This document shows positions 27,119 through 36,674 of a stretch of DNA of 64,000 nt, one piece after another. The translations under genes and the position numbers were made by a program. Under the pieces are notes generated by a model. The model was not told where the DNA came from, ran no database searches, and was given only the letters and a program-made list of their open reading frames with translations. The stretch spans positions 1,984,001 to 2,048,000 of the forward strand of contig NZ_KI421498.1 in the NCBI RefSeq assembly GCF_000473105.1, read 5' to 3'. Every line of letters starts with the position of its first letter. Within the stretch, counting starts at the first letter, position 1. Origin of the DNA: Phaeobacter inhibens DSM 16374 (GTDB lineage Bacteria; Pseudomonadota; Alphaproteobacteria; Rhodobacterales; Rhodobacteraceae).

Positions 27119-30100
27119 AACATCTCCTCGCAGCCCTTCGCCCTGCCGCCTTGCTGTCGCCACTGCTGATCGCAACCACGCTGACCCTCGCCCCGACGCA
27201 AACCTTGGCGCAGGAGCGTGAAGAGTCCGGTGGCCTGTTGGTCGATTTTCTGGAAGACACACTCTCCGGTGAAAGCCGCGCCATCCGCGTTACCGGACTG
27301 GAAGGGGCGCTGTCCTCGCAGGCCACGCTCGAAAAGCTGACGGTGGCCGATAGCGAGGGCATCTGGCTGACCATTGAGGGCGCTGAGCTGGACTGGAACC
27401 GGCTGGGCCTGCTGCGCGGCGATTTTTCCGTTAATACACTGAAGGCGGATCGCATCCACGTTGCGCGCGCCCCGGCGGCACCGCTGGAAGACCCCGATCT
27501 GCCAACCCCCGAAGCAGCGCCGTTCCAGTTGCCTGAGCTGCCAGTGTCGATCAATATCGGCGAAATCAAGGTGGGGCGCCTCACTCTTGGGCAGGATCTG
27601 ATCGGGGTGGCGGCTGTGCTGAGACTCGATGGATCCTTGAGCCTGGCCGAAGGCACGCTCGACAGCGCCTTGCAGATCGCCCGCCTTGACCGTGACAGCG
27701 ACCGGCTCGATCTCAAGGCCGGGTTTGCCAATGATACCGGCAATATCACCATTGATATGGTCCTGGAGGAGGACGATGGCGGGTTGGTCTCCACCGCATT
27801 GGCCCTGCCCGGTGGCCCCGACATCCGTCTTGCCCTGCAAGGCAGCGGCCCGGTTGAGGATTTCAGCGCCGATTTGACGCTGGACACGGATGGGGCACGC
27901 CGCATCGGCGGCACTGTGGTGCTTGCCGCAGCAGGCGATGCCCCTGCGGACCCGACCCTAGGCCGCCGCCCGATCGGATTTCGTGCCGATCTGACTGGAG
28001 ATATCACGGCACTGGTTGATCCGGTCTATCAACCCTTTTTCGGTCCAGATATGCGCGCCCGGCTGCGCGGCCAGACCCGCGCCATGGGCGGCGTCATGAT
28101 CGACGATCTGGCCCTCACCACGCAGGCGCTGGACATCTCGGGCTTTGTAGAGGTTGCTGCCGGTGGGGCGTTGGAAAGTGCCGGTTTGCGCACCGATGTG
28201 ACCCCACCGCCCGGACAAGAGGCCGTCGTGCTGCCGGTGGCTGGCGGCTCCACAACCGTCACCGACCTGTCCCTACGCGCGCAAAAACCGGCGGGCCGCG
28301 ATTGGACCGTGGCCGCACAAATGGAACGGCTCAACAATCCGGACCTGCGTATTGCCCGCGCTGAACTGGAGATGACCGGCACCCTTGATCAAAGTCAGGG
28401 CCTGTCGCTGGATGGGCAAATCGCGGCGGCGCTGACCGGACTGGTGCCAACAGATCCCGCGCTGGCAGAGGCTCTTGGCGCGGCGCTTACCTTTGACGGG
28501 CGGGTGACCACGGATGGCCCCGGTGCGCTGCGGATCACAGATATGCTGCTCTTGGGTACAGACTATGGCGCCACCGGTGCGGTGACCATCGACGGGCTGG
28601 AAAGCGGGTTGCGCATTGCGGCCGATATCGAAGCAAACGCCCAGAACCTCGCGCGGTTCTCAGGTCTTGCCGGGCAATCGCTGAACGGACGGATGACTGC
28701 CACCGCTGCTGGCTCTGCGACCCCGCTGTCAGGGGCGTTTGACATTGAGCTGTCGGTGTTGGGTCAGGATCTCTCTGCCGGGCTGAAGCCAGTTGACGAT
28801 CTGATTGGCGGCACCACTACCATCGCGCTGAAAGCCGCGCGCGATGAGGCCGGGCTGCGCATTGATCGGTTCGAGCTGGACGCAAAGGCGCTGACCGCCC
28901 AGGCAAATGGGCAATTGGGCAGTACCTCTGGCCAGCTTTCCCTGAACGCAACGCTGAAACAGCTGGAAAAAATCCTGCCACAAGCGCCCGGCCCCTTGGA
29001 GTTCAGCGCCGATATTACCCGTGAAAACCAAATTTTCTCCGGCAGTGCAGAGCTGCGAGGGCCCAAATCCTCCCGTGCGGAGCTGACCGGTCAGATGACC
29101 ACCAATGGCGATGGCGATCTCCAGTTCGATGCGGCAATCAATGCGCTGGAACGCTTTGTGCCCACCCTTGCAGGCTCCCTGAGCGCCAAGGGTACCGCCA
29201 GCCGCCGCGCCGGGGTCTGGACCTTTGATGGCGCAGCTGAAGGGCCGGCGGGATTGTCTGCGGATCTTGATGGCACGGTCTCAGAGAACAAGGGGGACGC
29301 CGATATCACCTTTGACGCGCTGGTGGCCGAAGTGCAGCGGTTTGTACCCGGATTGCCGGGACGGTTGACCGCCGAGGGCACCGCACGTCGCCGCGACGGT
29401 ATCTGGCAGATCAATAGCCGCGCCATTGGCCCGGCAGGTGTCACCAGCACCGTTGCAGGCAGCTGGGATGAGGTGCAAGGCCGCGCTGATATCGATGCCA
29501 AAGGGCAGTTACGGCTGGAGGGTCTGAACCCGTTCATCTCACCCAATCTGATCCGTGGCCCGGCGCAATTCGATCTGTCGCTGAAGGGAGAGCCATCGCT
29601 GGCAAATCTGAGCGGTCAGATCCGCACCAGCGGTACCTCGCTGGCCATTCCAGCAGCGGCGCAACGGATCGATGCCATCAACGCAACAGTCTCTATTGCG
29701 CGGTCCAGAGCCAATATCCAGCTGACAGCTGCGCCCCGCGATGGTGGCCAGCTGCGCGTCACCGGACCAGTCGGATTGACCGCGCCCTTTGATGCGCAGT
29801 TGCAGATCGCCCTCGCCAATATCGGGCTGAGCGACCAACTCTCCTATGAAACTGAGCTGTCCGGTGCGCTGACGCTCTCTGGTGGCCTGATCGGCACCAA
29901 CCGCCTGTCCGGGCGGATCGATGTGGGTGAGACCAATATCAACCTGGCCACCGCTGGTGGTTCCGTGACCGCAGCGCCGATCCCCGATATTCGACATCAG
30001 GGCGAACCTGCCGAGGTGCGCCGCACCCGTGCCCGGGCCGGGCTGATCGACAGTGGCAATGGCGGCGGCGACGGATCCGGTCGGACCTTGCTGGATGTAC

Positions 30101-30780
30101 TGATCAGCGCCCCCAATCGCATCAATGCCCGCGGGCGCGGTGTCCGCGCCGAGCTGGGTGGCCAGATCCAGCTGCGCGGCAGCACCGCCAATCTGGCCCC
30201 CGCGGGCCAGATCAGTCTGATCCGGGGCACCTTCGACATTCTGGGACGGCGGTTGGCGCTTGATGAGGGGCGGATCACCCTTCAGGGGGATTTGAGGCCT
30301 TATCTGCTGCTGCGCTCCTCGGCTGCGACTTCTGAAGGCACTGCAACGCTGGAACTCTCAGGCCTGATCGACAGCCCTTCCATCAAAGTGACCTCCGACC
30401 CAGAACGGCCCAGTGAAGAGGCGTTGGCGCTGTTGCTGTTCGGGGATAATATTCAGGATCTGTCACCCTTGGCCCTGGCCCGGCTGGCCGGATCCGTCGC
30501 CACCCTCAGCGGGCGCGGTGGCAGCAACCGCGCTGAGGGCAAGCTGCGGGACGAAACCGGGGCCAGCAATGTGGAACTCGGGCTCGACAACCTTGGCGCA
30601 GGGCTTCTGGATATCGGCGGCTATGTCTCGGAGAACGTCTATACCGATTTCAATGTCAACACCCGCGGCGACAGCGAGTTGAGCATCAATCTGGATGTCA
30701 GCAAAAGCCTGACCGTCACAGGCAAGGTTGATGGCGAGGGCGAAACCGGCGTTGGTCTCTTCTTCAAGCGCGATTACTGA
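27115..30780 (+). CDS. tamB: TamB, inner-membrane-anchored translocation/assembly protein
   Basis: A 1221-residue protein with an N-terminal hydrophobic anchor, a long repetitive beta-rich body built of LTLDGxLxxx-type strands, and the C-terminal DUF490 domain (GRRLALDEGRITLQGDL, ALALLLFGDNIQDLSPL, ending GVGLFFKRDY). The start is TTG at 27115, overlapping the tamA TGA by 3 nt, so the pair is translationally coupled. TamB is thought to form a groove across the periplasm that carries phospholipid or barrel precursors to TamA or BamA. Confidence 0.92.
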   Translation: MKHLLAALRPAALLSPLLIATTLTLAPTQTLAQEREESGGLLVDFLEDTLSGESRAIRVTGLEGALSSQATLEKLTVADSEGIWLTIEGAELDWNRLGLLRGDFSVNTLKADRIHVARAPAAPLEDPDLPTPEAAPFQLPELPVSINIGEIKVGRLTLGQDLIGVAAVLRLDGSLSLAEGTLDSALQIARLDRDSDRLDLKAGFANDTGNITIDMVLEEDDGGLVSTALALPGGPDIRLALQGSGPVEDFSADLTLDTDGARRIGGTVVLAAAGDAPADPTLGRRPIGFRADLTGDITALVDPVYQPFFGPDMRARLRGQTRAMGGVMIDDLALTTQALDISGFVEVAAGGALESAGLRTDVTPPPGQEAVVLPVAGGSTTVTDLSLRAQKPAGRDWTVAAQMERLNNPDLRIARAELEMTGTLDQSQGLSLDGQIAAALTGLVPTDPALAEALGAALTFDGRVTTDGPGALRITDMLLLGTDYGATGAVTIDGLESGLRIAADIEANAQNLARFSGLAGQSLNGRMTATAAGSATPLSGAFDIELSVLGQDLSAGLKPVDDLIGGTTTIALKAARDEAGLRIDRFELDAKALTAQANGQLGSTSGQLSLNATLKQLEKILPQAPGPLEFSADITRENQIFSGSAELRGPKSSRAELTGQMTTNGDGDLQFDAAINALERFVPTLAGSLSAKGTASRRAGVWTFDGAAEGPAGLSADLDGTVSENKGDADITFDALVAEVQRFVPGLPGRLTAEGTARRRDGIWQINSRAIGPAGVTSTVAGSWDEVQGRADIDAKGQLRLEGLNPFISPNLIRGPAQFDLSLKGEPSLANLSGQIRTSGTSLAIPAAAQRIDAINATVSIARSRANIQLTAAPRDGGQLRVTGPVGLTAPFDAQLQIALANIGLSDQLSYETELSGALTLSGGLIGTNRLSGRIDVGETNINLATAGGSVTAAPIPDIRHQGEPAEVRRTRARAGLIDSGNGGGDGSGRTLLDVLISAPNRINARGRGVRAELGGQIQLRGSTANLAPAGQISLIRGTFDILGRRLALDEGRITLQGDLRPYLLLRSSAATSEGTATLELSGLIDSPSIKVTSDPERPSEEALALLLFGDNIQDLSPLALARLAGSVATLSGRGGSNRAEGKLRDETGASNVELGLDNLGAGLLDIGGYVSENVYTDFNVNTRGDSELSINLDVSKSLTVTGKVDGEGETGVGLFFKRDY

Positions 30781-30804
30781 CGTGCCCTCGTCCACCCTCC
30801 TGGA

Positions 30805-31755
30805 TCAGCTCTTGCGACCGGCTCTTTCAAGCGCGAAACGCGCCGCACCGCTGACACCGGCTGCATCATCGGTGATCAGCCAGAGCGGCGTGGTTTCACA
30901 GCGGCTCTGTACCCCGGTGGCGGGTTGCAGGAAACTGTTGAGGAACACCTCACAGGCGGCGGTGCCAAGAATGCCACGTGCCACGCTGCCAGCAAAGAAA
31001 ATCCCCTGCCCCGGCATATAGGTCGGCACCAGCTCGCGGGCAAAATCACCCAGGAGCCGCGCCCAGCTGGTTACGGTTTTGGCCGCAGGGCTGTCGCCAT
31101 CGGCGAGGTAATCCGCCACGATCTGCGCGCCACCTTCGGCCGCGATACCGTGCAGCGCCTGATGATACCGCACCAGCCCCCGCCCCGAAAACAGGTCTTC
31201 ATTGGTGGCGAACTCACCTGCCCGGTCGCCAAGCAGATCCGTCAGACCACGTGTAACAGGGGCCGAAAGGCTGGTGTGGCCCATCTCCGCCTCTGCGGTG
31301 TGACCATCCACTGACAGCGACACATTAAAACCGGTGCCAATGCCCGCCACCAGCGCCTGCGTTCCCCGCTGATGCCCTGCACGCAGCGACGACAGCTGGC
31401 CCGGGATCAGCGCGGGCAGCGAATGTCCAAGCGCGGCCAGATCGTTGATCACATCAACCCGTGCGCCCGCACCAAGCTGCAACTGCTGAGCGAGATCTGC
31501 AGCACTGCCCTGCCAGTTGCGATTGGTCAGCTGATACTCATTGCCATAAACAGGCCCCGCAACGGCGATGCAGGCACCAGCCAGCGGCGGCAGGTCAGGC
31601 TGCGCACAATAGGCAAGCAAGACGTTTTCCAGACTAGAAAAGCTATCGTTGGCAAAGCTTTGCAGGGCAGTGACCCCGATTTCAGGCCCGGCGAGGGCCA
31701 GCCGGGTATTGCTACCGCCCACGTCGCCAACCAGCACTGTCATATCCGAGCCCAT
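30805..31755 (-). CDS. glk: glucokinase
   Basis: A 316-residue bacterial Glk (ROK-unrelated type). The N-terminal phosphate-binding loop is GDVGGSNTRLAL, followed by CIAVAGPVYGNEYQLTNRNW, DVINDLAALGHS (catalytic Asp), GIGTGFNVSL and EMGHTSLS. It phosphorylates glucose at C6, feeding Entner-Doudoroff metabolism and nucleotide-sugar supply for the neighbouring polysaccharide locus. The ATG at 31755 was chosen, with AAAGG about 12 nt upstream; a second ATG is at 31743. A LacI-type palindrome lies ~85 bp upstream. Confidence 0.92.
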   Translation of the reverse strand: MGSDMTVLVGDVGGSNTRLALAGPEIGVTALQSFANDSFSSLENVLLAYCAQPDLPPLAGACIAVAGPVYGNEYQLTNRNWQGSAADLAQQLQLGAGARVDVINDLAALGHSLPALIPGQLSSLRAGHQRGTQALVAGIGTGFNVSLSVDGHTAEAEMGHTSLSAPVTRGLTDLLGDRAGEFATNEDLFSGRGLVRYHQALHGIAAEGGAQIVADYLADGDSPAAKTVTSWARLLGDFARELVPTYMPGQGIFFAGSVARGILGTAACEVFLNSFLQPATGVQSRCETTPLWLITDDAAGVSGAARFALERAGRKS

Positions 31756-31838
31756 ATGCTCTGCCTTTCTGAATGTTCGATTTTCGCGAGACACTGCCGT
31801 ATTCAGAGCCGAAATGCAATTCTGTGACCGCCTTAATT

Positions 31839-31848
31839 TTAGCGCTAA
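31839..31848. promoter_or_regulatory. LacI-family operator-like palindrome
   Basis: A perfect TTAGCGCTAA palindrome; with flanks (31835-31852) 16 of 18 positions are symmetric. The central CG and the overall form match operators of LacI-family sugar regulators. It lies between glk (84 bp away) and the divergent glycosyltransferase gene. No lacI-type gene is in the window. Confidence 0.55.
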
Positions 31849-31927
31849 CATTACCAGCGACGCCACGCAATATGCTTGCCACAGATGGTTGTTTTGAACA
31901 GTTTGGGTCTGTCAGACAGGAGTTCCG

Positions 31928-33037
31928 ATGACCGGCACAACAGATACCCTCCGCACCGCAGCCCTGGTCCGGACCAGCGGCATGCCTGGCCGGGTGCTGT
32001 CGCGTCTCTCGGGGTGGCTCGACAGCAAGATCGGCCTGCCGTTTGACCGGTTGCGATTTCGCGTTTCGCTCCGGCATCTGTCGGGACCTCGGAAAATTGA
32101 CCTGCCGCGCGAGGCTGTTACCGTGGTCGCGCTGGTCCGTGATGGCGCGTATTACCTTGATGTGTTCCTGGCCCACTACCGCGCGCTTGGGGTGTCGCAT
32201 TTCGTCTTCTGCGACACCGGATCAACCGACGGCACGCTGGCACAGCTGGCACAGGAACCGGATGTTACGGTGCTGCAATCCCGCCTGCCCTGGGGGCGGT
32301 TCGAGAATATCTTTCGCGGATATGCGGCGCGGACATTCTCTGCGGATCGCTGGTGTCTTTTTGCCGATATGGACGAAATTCTTGAATTCGAGGGGCAAGC
32401 ACAGCTGGGCCTGAACGGGCTGGTACGCTACCTCAACCGGCATGGCTATAGCGCGATGATGGCCCAGATGCTGGAGATGTTCCCGCAGGCCCCGTTGCGG
32501 TCGGTGGCGCAGCAATCCTACCCTGAAGTGCAGCAAAGTTTTTGCCATTATGATATCAGCGCCGTCCGGGCCCTGCCCTATCATGATCCGGCAACCGGGC
32601 TGGGTTTTTTCCTATCCCGAAACCAGATCCCCGATGCGCCGCCGCCCAAGATGCAGTTTGGCGGCATTCGTGGTGCTGTCTTCGGGGAGCGCTGCTGCCT
32701 GAGCAAACACCCGCTGGTTTTTGTTGATGCGGACACCGATCCGGCGGTGCATCCGCATGTGTCGACCGGCGTCCGGGTTGCGGACACGATGGCGGTACTG
32801 AAACACTATAAATTTGCCAATGATCCGATGGCGCGGGATCAGGCCTCACTGGAGGCGGCTTCCATCCCCCATGGTGAGGATGCACTGCGGGTTGCGGGCT
32901 TTGCCAAAAGACCCGATCTGACATTGTGGTCGCAAACTGCGCAGAAATACAATGGTCCCGAAACCGGACCTGAAGCGCTGCGCGAGGCCGGGTTTCTGCA
33001 GGTCTCAGCGCGCTATCTGACGGAGATTTTAGACTAG
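31928..33037 (+). CDS. glycosyltransferase, GT2-like (Glyco_tranf_2_4 type)
   Basis: A 369-residue cytoplasmic protein. The N-terminal half has a GT-A-like core: VTVVALVRDGAYYLDVFLAHY, CDTGSTDGT, and a DxD-type FADMDEILEF near residue 150. The C-terminal half has a conserved FGGIRGAVFG and KHY block typical of this subgroup. Donor and acceptor cannot be inferred. AGGAG lies before the ATG at 31928. It is the first gene of the polysaccharide locus and overlaps the next transferase by one base (TAGTG). Confidence 0.85.
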   Translation: MTGTTDTLRTAALVRTSGMPGRVLSRLSGWLDSKIGLPFDRLRFRVSLRHLSGPRKIDLPREAVTVVALVRDGAYYLDVFLAHYRALGVSHFVFCDTGSTDGTLAQLAQEPDVTVLQSRLPWGRFENIFRGYAARTFSADRWCLFADMDEILEFEGQAQLGLNGLVRYLNRHGYSAMMAQMLEMFPQAPLRSVAQQSYPEVQQSFCHYDISAVRALPYHDPATGLGFFLSRNQIPDAPPPKMQFGGIRGAVFGERCCLSKHPLVFVDADTDPAVHPHVSTGVRVADTMAVLKHYKFANDPMARDQASLEAASIPHGEDALRVAGFAKRPDLTLWSQTAQKYNGPETGPEALREAGFLQVSARYLTEILD

Positions 33038-34020
33038 TGCCTGATCTATCCTCTCCTCCCCCCCCGGTTCCCACACCCCCAATCGTCGACGCGGTGGTGA
33101 TTGGCCGCAACGAGGGAGCCCGGCTGGTCGCGTGCCTGCAGAGCCTGCAAGGGCAGGTCCGCCGGGTGATCTATGTCGACAGCGGATCAACTGACGGATC
33201 GGTTGCCGCCGCCGAGGCGATGGGGATTGAGGTCATTAGCCTCGACATGAGCCAGCGGTTTACAGCGGCCCGTGCCCGAAACGCAGGTCTGGCCCATCTT
33301 GATGGCGACTGTGACTACGTGCAGCTGGTTGACGGCGACTGCGAAGTGGTGCCCGGTTGGATCGCCACCGCAACCGCACGGCTGGAGGCTGACCCGCAAC
33401 TGGCAGTCGTATGCGGACGGCGGCGGGAACGCGCCCCTGACGCCTCGATCTACAATCAACTTTGCGACGACGAATGGAACACGCCCATCGGCCCGTCCAA
33501 AGCCTGCGGAGGCGATGCGCTGATGCGGCTGCGCGCCCTGCAGGAGGTGGGCGGCTATCGCAACGATCTGATTGCTGGTGAAGAGCCTGAGCTGTGCCTG
33601 CGGCTGGCACGGGTCGGTTGGGGTATCTGGCGGCTGGATGCGGAGATGACGCTGCACGACGCGCAGATGCACCGATTTTCGCAATGGTGGCAACGCAGTC
33701 GTCGTGCCGGTTTTGCTTTCGCCGAAGGCGCAGCGCTGCATGGCGCAGGTCCCGAACATCATTGGGTTGCGGAAACCCGGCGCGCATTGCTTTGGGGGGC
33801 CGGTATCCCGTTACTGACTCTGATACTCCTGCCATTTTCAGGCTGGGCGCTGGTCCTGCTGCTGATGTATCCCGCGCAGGTTCTGCGGCTGACGCATCGG
33901 ATGGGCCGCACCCGCGCTCTCTATTCCGTGCTGGGCAAATTTGCCGAGGCGCAGGGTGCGTTGGAATATCATTGGCTGCGGCTGCGCGGACGCAATCGCG
34001 GGCTACTGGAATACAAGTAG
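33037..34020 (+). CDS. glycosyltransferase family 2 protein, membrane-anchored
   Basis: A 327-residue GT2 with a proline-rich N-terminus, then AVVIGRNEGARLVACLQSL, VDSGSTDGS and the DxD motif in LVDGDCEVVPGW. GEEPELCLRL is the usual acid region. Two hydrophobic segments at ~255-290 anchor the C-terminal part. The start is GTG, overlapping the previous stop (TAG/GTG). Likely adds a sugar to the lipid-linked repeat unit. Confidence 0.88.
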   Translation: MPDLSSPPPPVPTPPIVDAVVIGRNEGARLVACLQSLQGQVRRVIYVDSGSTDGSVAAAEAMGIEVISLDMSQRFTAARARNAGLAHLDGDCDYVQLVDGDCEVVPGWIATATARLEADPQLAVVCGRRRERAPDASIYNQLCDDEWNTPIGPSKACGGDALMRLRALQEVGGYRNDLIAGEEPELCLRLARVGWGIWRLDAEMTLHDAQMHRFSQWWQRSRRAGFAFAEGAALHGAGPEHHWVAETRRALLWGAGIPLLTLILLPFSGWALVLLLMYPAQVLRLTHRMGRTRALYSVLGKFAEAQGALEYHWLRLRGRNRGLLEYK

Positions 34021-34039
34021 TGGCTGAGCGTCCACCCGA

Positions 34040-34792
34040 TCAGGGATGGCGCAGCCGCAACGCGTGCAGCAGCTGGCCCGGAAGGATGGCGATGCAGCGC
34101 AAATAGCGCGGTCCCAGACGACGCGGGCTGCTCAGCGCGCGCCACAACCATTCCAGTGCCAGTCCGCGCACCCAGGCGGGCGCGCGTTTTTGGTGCCCAC
34201 CAAGGAAGTCCAATCCTGCCCCAACCGAGGCAAAACCGACCTCCGGCGCCAAGGCGCGGCCACGAGCGGCCATGATTTCCTGTTTCGGCGCGCCAAGGGC
34301 CAGAAAACACAAGCCAATTTGCTGACGCGCCAACTCGGACAGGATTTTCTCTGCCTCCTGGCTGTTGGGGTCAAACACACCGGAAGGTGCGTGGCACCAG
34401 GCCACCTCAAGCCCCGGCACCTCAGCCTGCAAGGCGCGGGAGGCATCCTGAAGTGCAACGTCGGTGCTGCCCACCAAGGCGATGGGCACCCCGGCGCGCG
34501 CGGCCCAACGACAAAGCGGCAGCACCATATCCGAGCCCGGCATCAACGCCACGGGCCGCTGTGCAAGCTGCGACAACCAGACGATCGGGCGGCCATCCGC
34601 GACCACGAAATCCTGCGCGGCATAGGCCTTCAGAAACGCGGGCGAACTGCGCATTTTCACCAGATGGTCAAGGTTGACCGTCGCCAATGCAAAGCCGCGG
34701 CGGGTCTGGAAATGCCCCATCACCGCCTGCTCCAGTCGTGCTGGATCGGCAATATTCACATCAATCCGCGTGCCCTTTATGTCAAAATACAC
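34040..34792 (-). CDS. WecG/TagA/CpsF family glycosyltransferase (GT26)
   Basis: A 250-residue enzyme of the WecG/TagA/CpsF family. Motifs: TVNLDHLVKM near residue 40, DGRPIVW near 67, then PLVGSTDVALQDA-type and FLALGAPKQEIM blocks, and a C-terminal basic, hydrophobic membrane-binding tail. Family members transfer ManNAcA or related sugars to lipid-linked intermediates. The start is a GTG at 34792 behind a G-rich ribosome site. It is transcribed against its neighbours but clearly belongs to the locus. Confidence 0.88.
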   Translation of the reverse strand: MYFDIKGTRIDVNIADPARLEQAVMGHFQTRRGFALATVNLDHLVKMRSSPAFLKAYAAQDFVVADGRPIVWLSQLAQRPVALMPGSDMVLPLCRWAARAGVPIALVGSTDVALQDASRALQAEVPGLEVAWCHAPSGVFDPNSQEAEKILSELARQQIGLCFLALGAPKQEIMAARGRALAPEVGFASVGAGLDFLGGHQKRAPAWVRGLALEWLWRALSSPRRLGPRYLRCIAILPGQLLHALRLRHP

Positions 34793-34953
34793 CCGCTTCC
34801 CCCCAATGCGCCAGAACCAGCCTTCTCCTCGATCACATGGCCCCGCCTCCGTTTCAAGAGTTTACCTCAGAATACGAATGCGGGCGACAGCGCAGGCATC
34901 TGGGGCTAAACTTATGTTCATAGGGGCAAATAGGAGCCTGAGGTCCGCACGCG

Positions 34954-36417
34954 ATGCCAAATGCATTAGCCTATCTGATGCTGATCGCCTGGCCGGTGAT
35001 CACATATAAGCTGTTTCAGCGGGTGTCGCTGCAACAGGCTATTTTGTGGTGCGTGATCGGCGGCTATCTGTTCCTGCCCCCCCTTGCCGTGTTCGACCTG
35101 CCATTGGTGCCGGATATGGACAAGGATTCCATCCCGGCTGTCGTTGCCTTTGTTATCTGTGCCTATATCCTGCGCAAACGGGTTGAAATCTGGCCGCGCC
35201 ATCCGGTGATGCGGGCGCTTGTGGCGATCTTTCTGGGATCGGTGATTGCCACCGTGCTGACCAACGGAGACCCAATCGTATTCCGCGTGATCGAAAACGC
35301 CGAGCCCATCGTCTTTCCGACCTACGCCCTGCCCGGCCTGCGCTGGCGCGATCTCGGCTCGGTGATGATCAACCAGATGATCGTGCTGTTGCCTTTCTTT
35401 CTGGCGCGGCGCTACCTGTCGCATCCCGACCAGCAACGGCAATTGGTCATGGTGCTGATGGTGGCAGGGTTGGTCTACTCCGTCCCTTCCTTGTTTGAGG
35501 TCCGATTCAGCCCGCAGATCAACACCTGGGTCTATGGCTTTTTCCAGCATGATTTCAGCCAGACCATGCGCCAGGGCGGGTTCCGCCCCATCGTGTTCCT
35601 GCCTCACAGCCTGTGGCTGGCGCTATTCGTGCTGATGTCAGTGCTGGCCGCAACATCTCTGGCCCGCAGTGCAGAAGGCCCAGACAAGCGACGCTATACC
35701 ATGGCGGCGATTTACCTTTTTGCGGTGCTGATCCTGTGCAAGAGCATCGCTTCGCTGATCTATGGCCTGATCTTCACCCCCTTTGTCGCCATGGCATCTT
35801 ACCGGATGCAGATGCGGCTTGCTCTCGCACTGGGCGTGGTGGCGATTGTCTACCCGATGTTGCGTAACCTCGGGCTGGTGCCTGTAGATGCCATCCTTGC
35901 GCAGGCGCAGGCCTTCAGTCCCGAACGGGCGCAGTCGCTGGGCTTTCGGTTCACCAACGAGGCGCTGATGCTGGATCGCGCCGCCGACAAACCCTGGTTT
36001 GGCTGGGGCGGCTGGGGCCGCAATCTGGTCCGCAACCTCGAAAGCGGCGAGATCGAGTCGATCCCTGACGGGCGCTGGATCCTTGTTTTCGGCACCTTTG
36101 GCTGGGTCGGCTATATCGCTGAGATGGGCCTGTTGGCCGGGCCGCTGGTTCTGCTGTGGCAGCAGGTGCGCCGTCATGCGGCGTCTAGCCTGTCGCCTTT
36201 TGCGGCCCCTCTGGCGCTGATGCTTGCTGCAACATTGGTCGACATGTTGCTGAATGCCACGCTGACGCCGGTGACGTGGCTCTGCGCCGGGTCGGTTCTG
36301 GGATATGCTGAGCGGTTGCGATATCCCGGTCTCTTCACACCCAAACGGCAGCTGTTCGATGGCCATCAGGCGTTGGCCACCGCGCCGCCGCCGCGCAAAC
36401 GGCGCAGCGTGCTATGA
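34954..36417 (+). CDS. O-antigen ligase/polymerase-like membrane protein (Wzy-type candidate)
   Basis: A 487-residue integral membrane protein with about 10-11 hydrophobic spans and a large extracytoplasmic segment around residues 100-130 and 290-360. The region FRFTNEALMLDRAADKPWFGWGGWGRN fits the O-antigen ligase/polymerase superfamily pattern (conserved Arg and WGxG after the long loop). Sequence in this family diverges, so Wzy is inferred from topology and from the presence of Wzx and Wzz in the locus. Confidence 0.75.
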   Translation: MPNALAYLMLIAWPVITYKLFQRVSLQQAILWCVIGGYLFLPPLAVFDLPLVPDMDKDSIPAVVAFVICAYILRKRVEIWPRHPVMRALVAIFLGSVIATVLTNGDPIVFRVIENAEPIVFPTYALPGLRWRDLGSVMINQMIVLLPFFLARRYLSHPDQQRQLVMVLMVAGLVYSVPSLFEVRFSPQINTWVYGFFQHDFSQTMRQGGFRPIVFLPHSLWLALFVLMSVLAATSLARSAEGPDKRRYTMAAIYLFAVLILCKSIASLIYGLIFTPFVAMASYRMQMRLALALGVVAIVYPMLRNLGLVPVDAILAQAQAFSPERAQSLGFRFTNEALMLDRAADKPWFGWGGWGRNLVRNLESGEIESIPDGRWILVFGTFGWVGYIAEMGLLAGPLVLLWQQVRRHAASSLSPFAAPLALMLAATLVDMLLNATLTPVTWLCAGSVLGYAERLRYPGLFTPKRQLFDGHQALATAPPPRKRRSVL

Positions 36418-36444
36418 TGCCGCATTATCTTCGCAATTTTGGCA

Positions 36445-36460
36445 GGATTGGACACAATCC
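36445..36460. promoter_or_regulatory. inverted repeat in the PKS upstream region
   Basis: GGATTG-GACA-CAATCC, perfect 6-bp arms, 215 bp before the PKS start. The 257-bp gap 36418-36674 holds no gene and is less GC-rich than its surroundings, so it probably carries the promoter of the whole PKS-NRPS operon. No clear -35/-10 pair was found. Confidence 0.35.
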
Positions 36461-36674
36461 GTCCCTAACGATACCGTATATCTTTTGCAGGGTTCACACT
36501 GCGCACAGGGTTTTCCGTCGGCTTGGGGGCCAGCGGGCGAACGCCCTGTTCACAGATTGGGGACCAATTCGTGCCACTGTTGCAAGACCACCCGGATAGG
36601 GCGGTCAGTGTTGTTAATTGGTTGGGGCTATGTCCAGTGCTGCATTCAGGGCCGGGCACATGATTTAAGGACGA

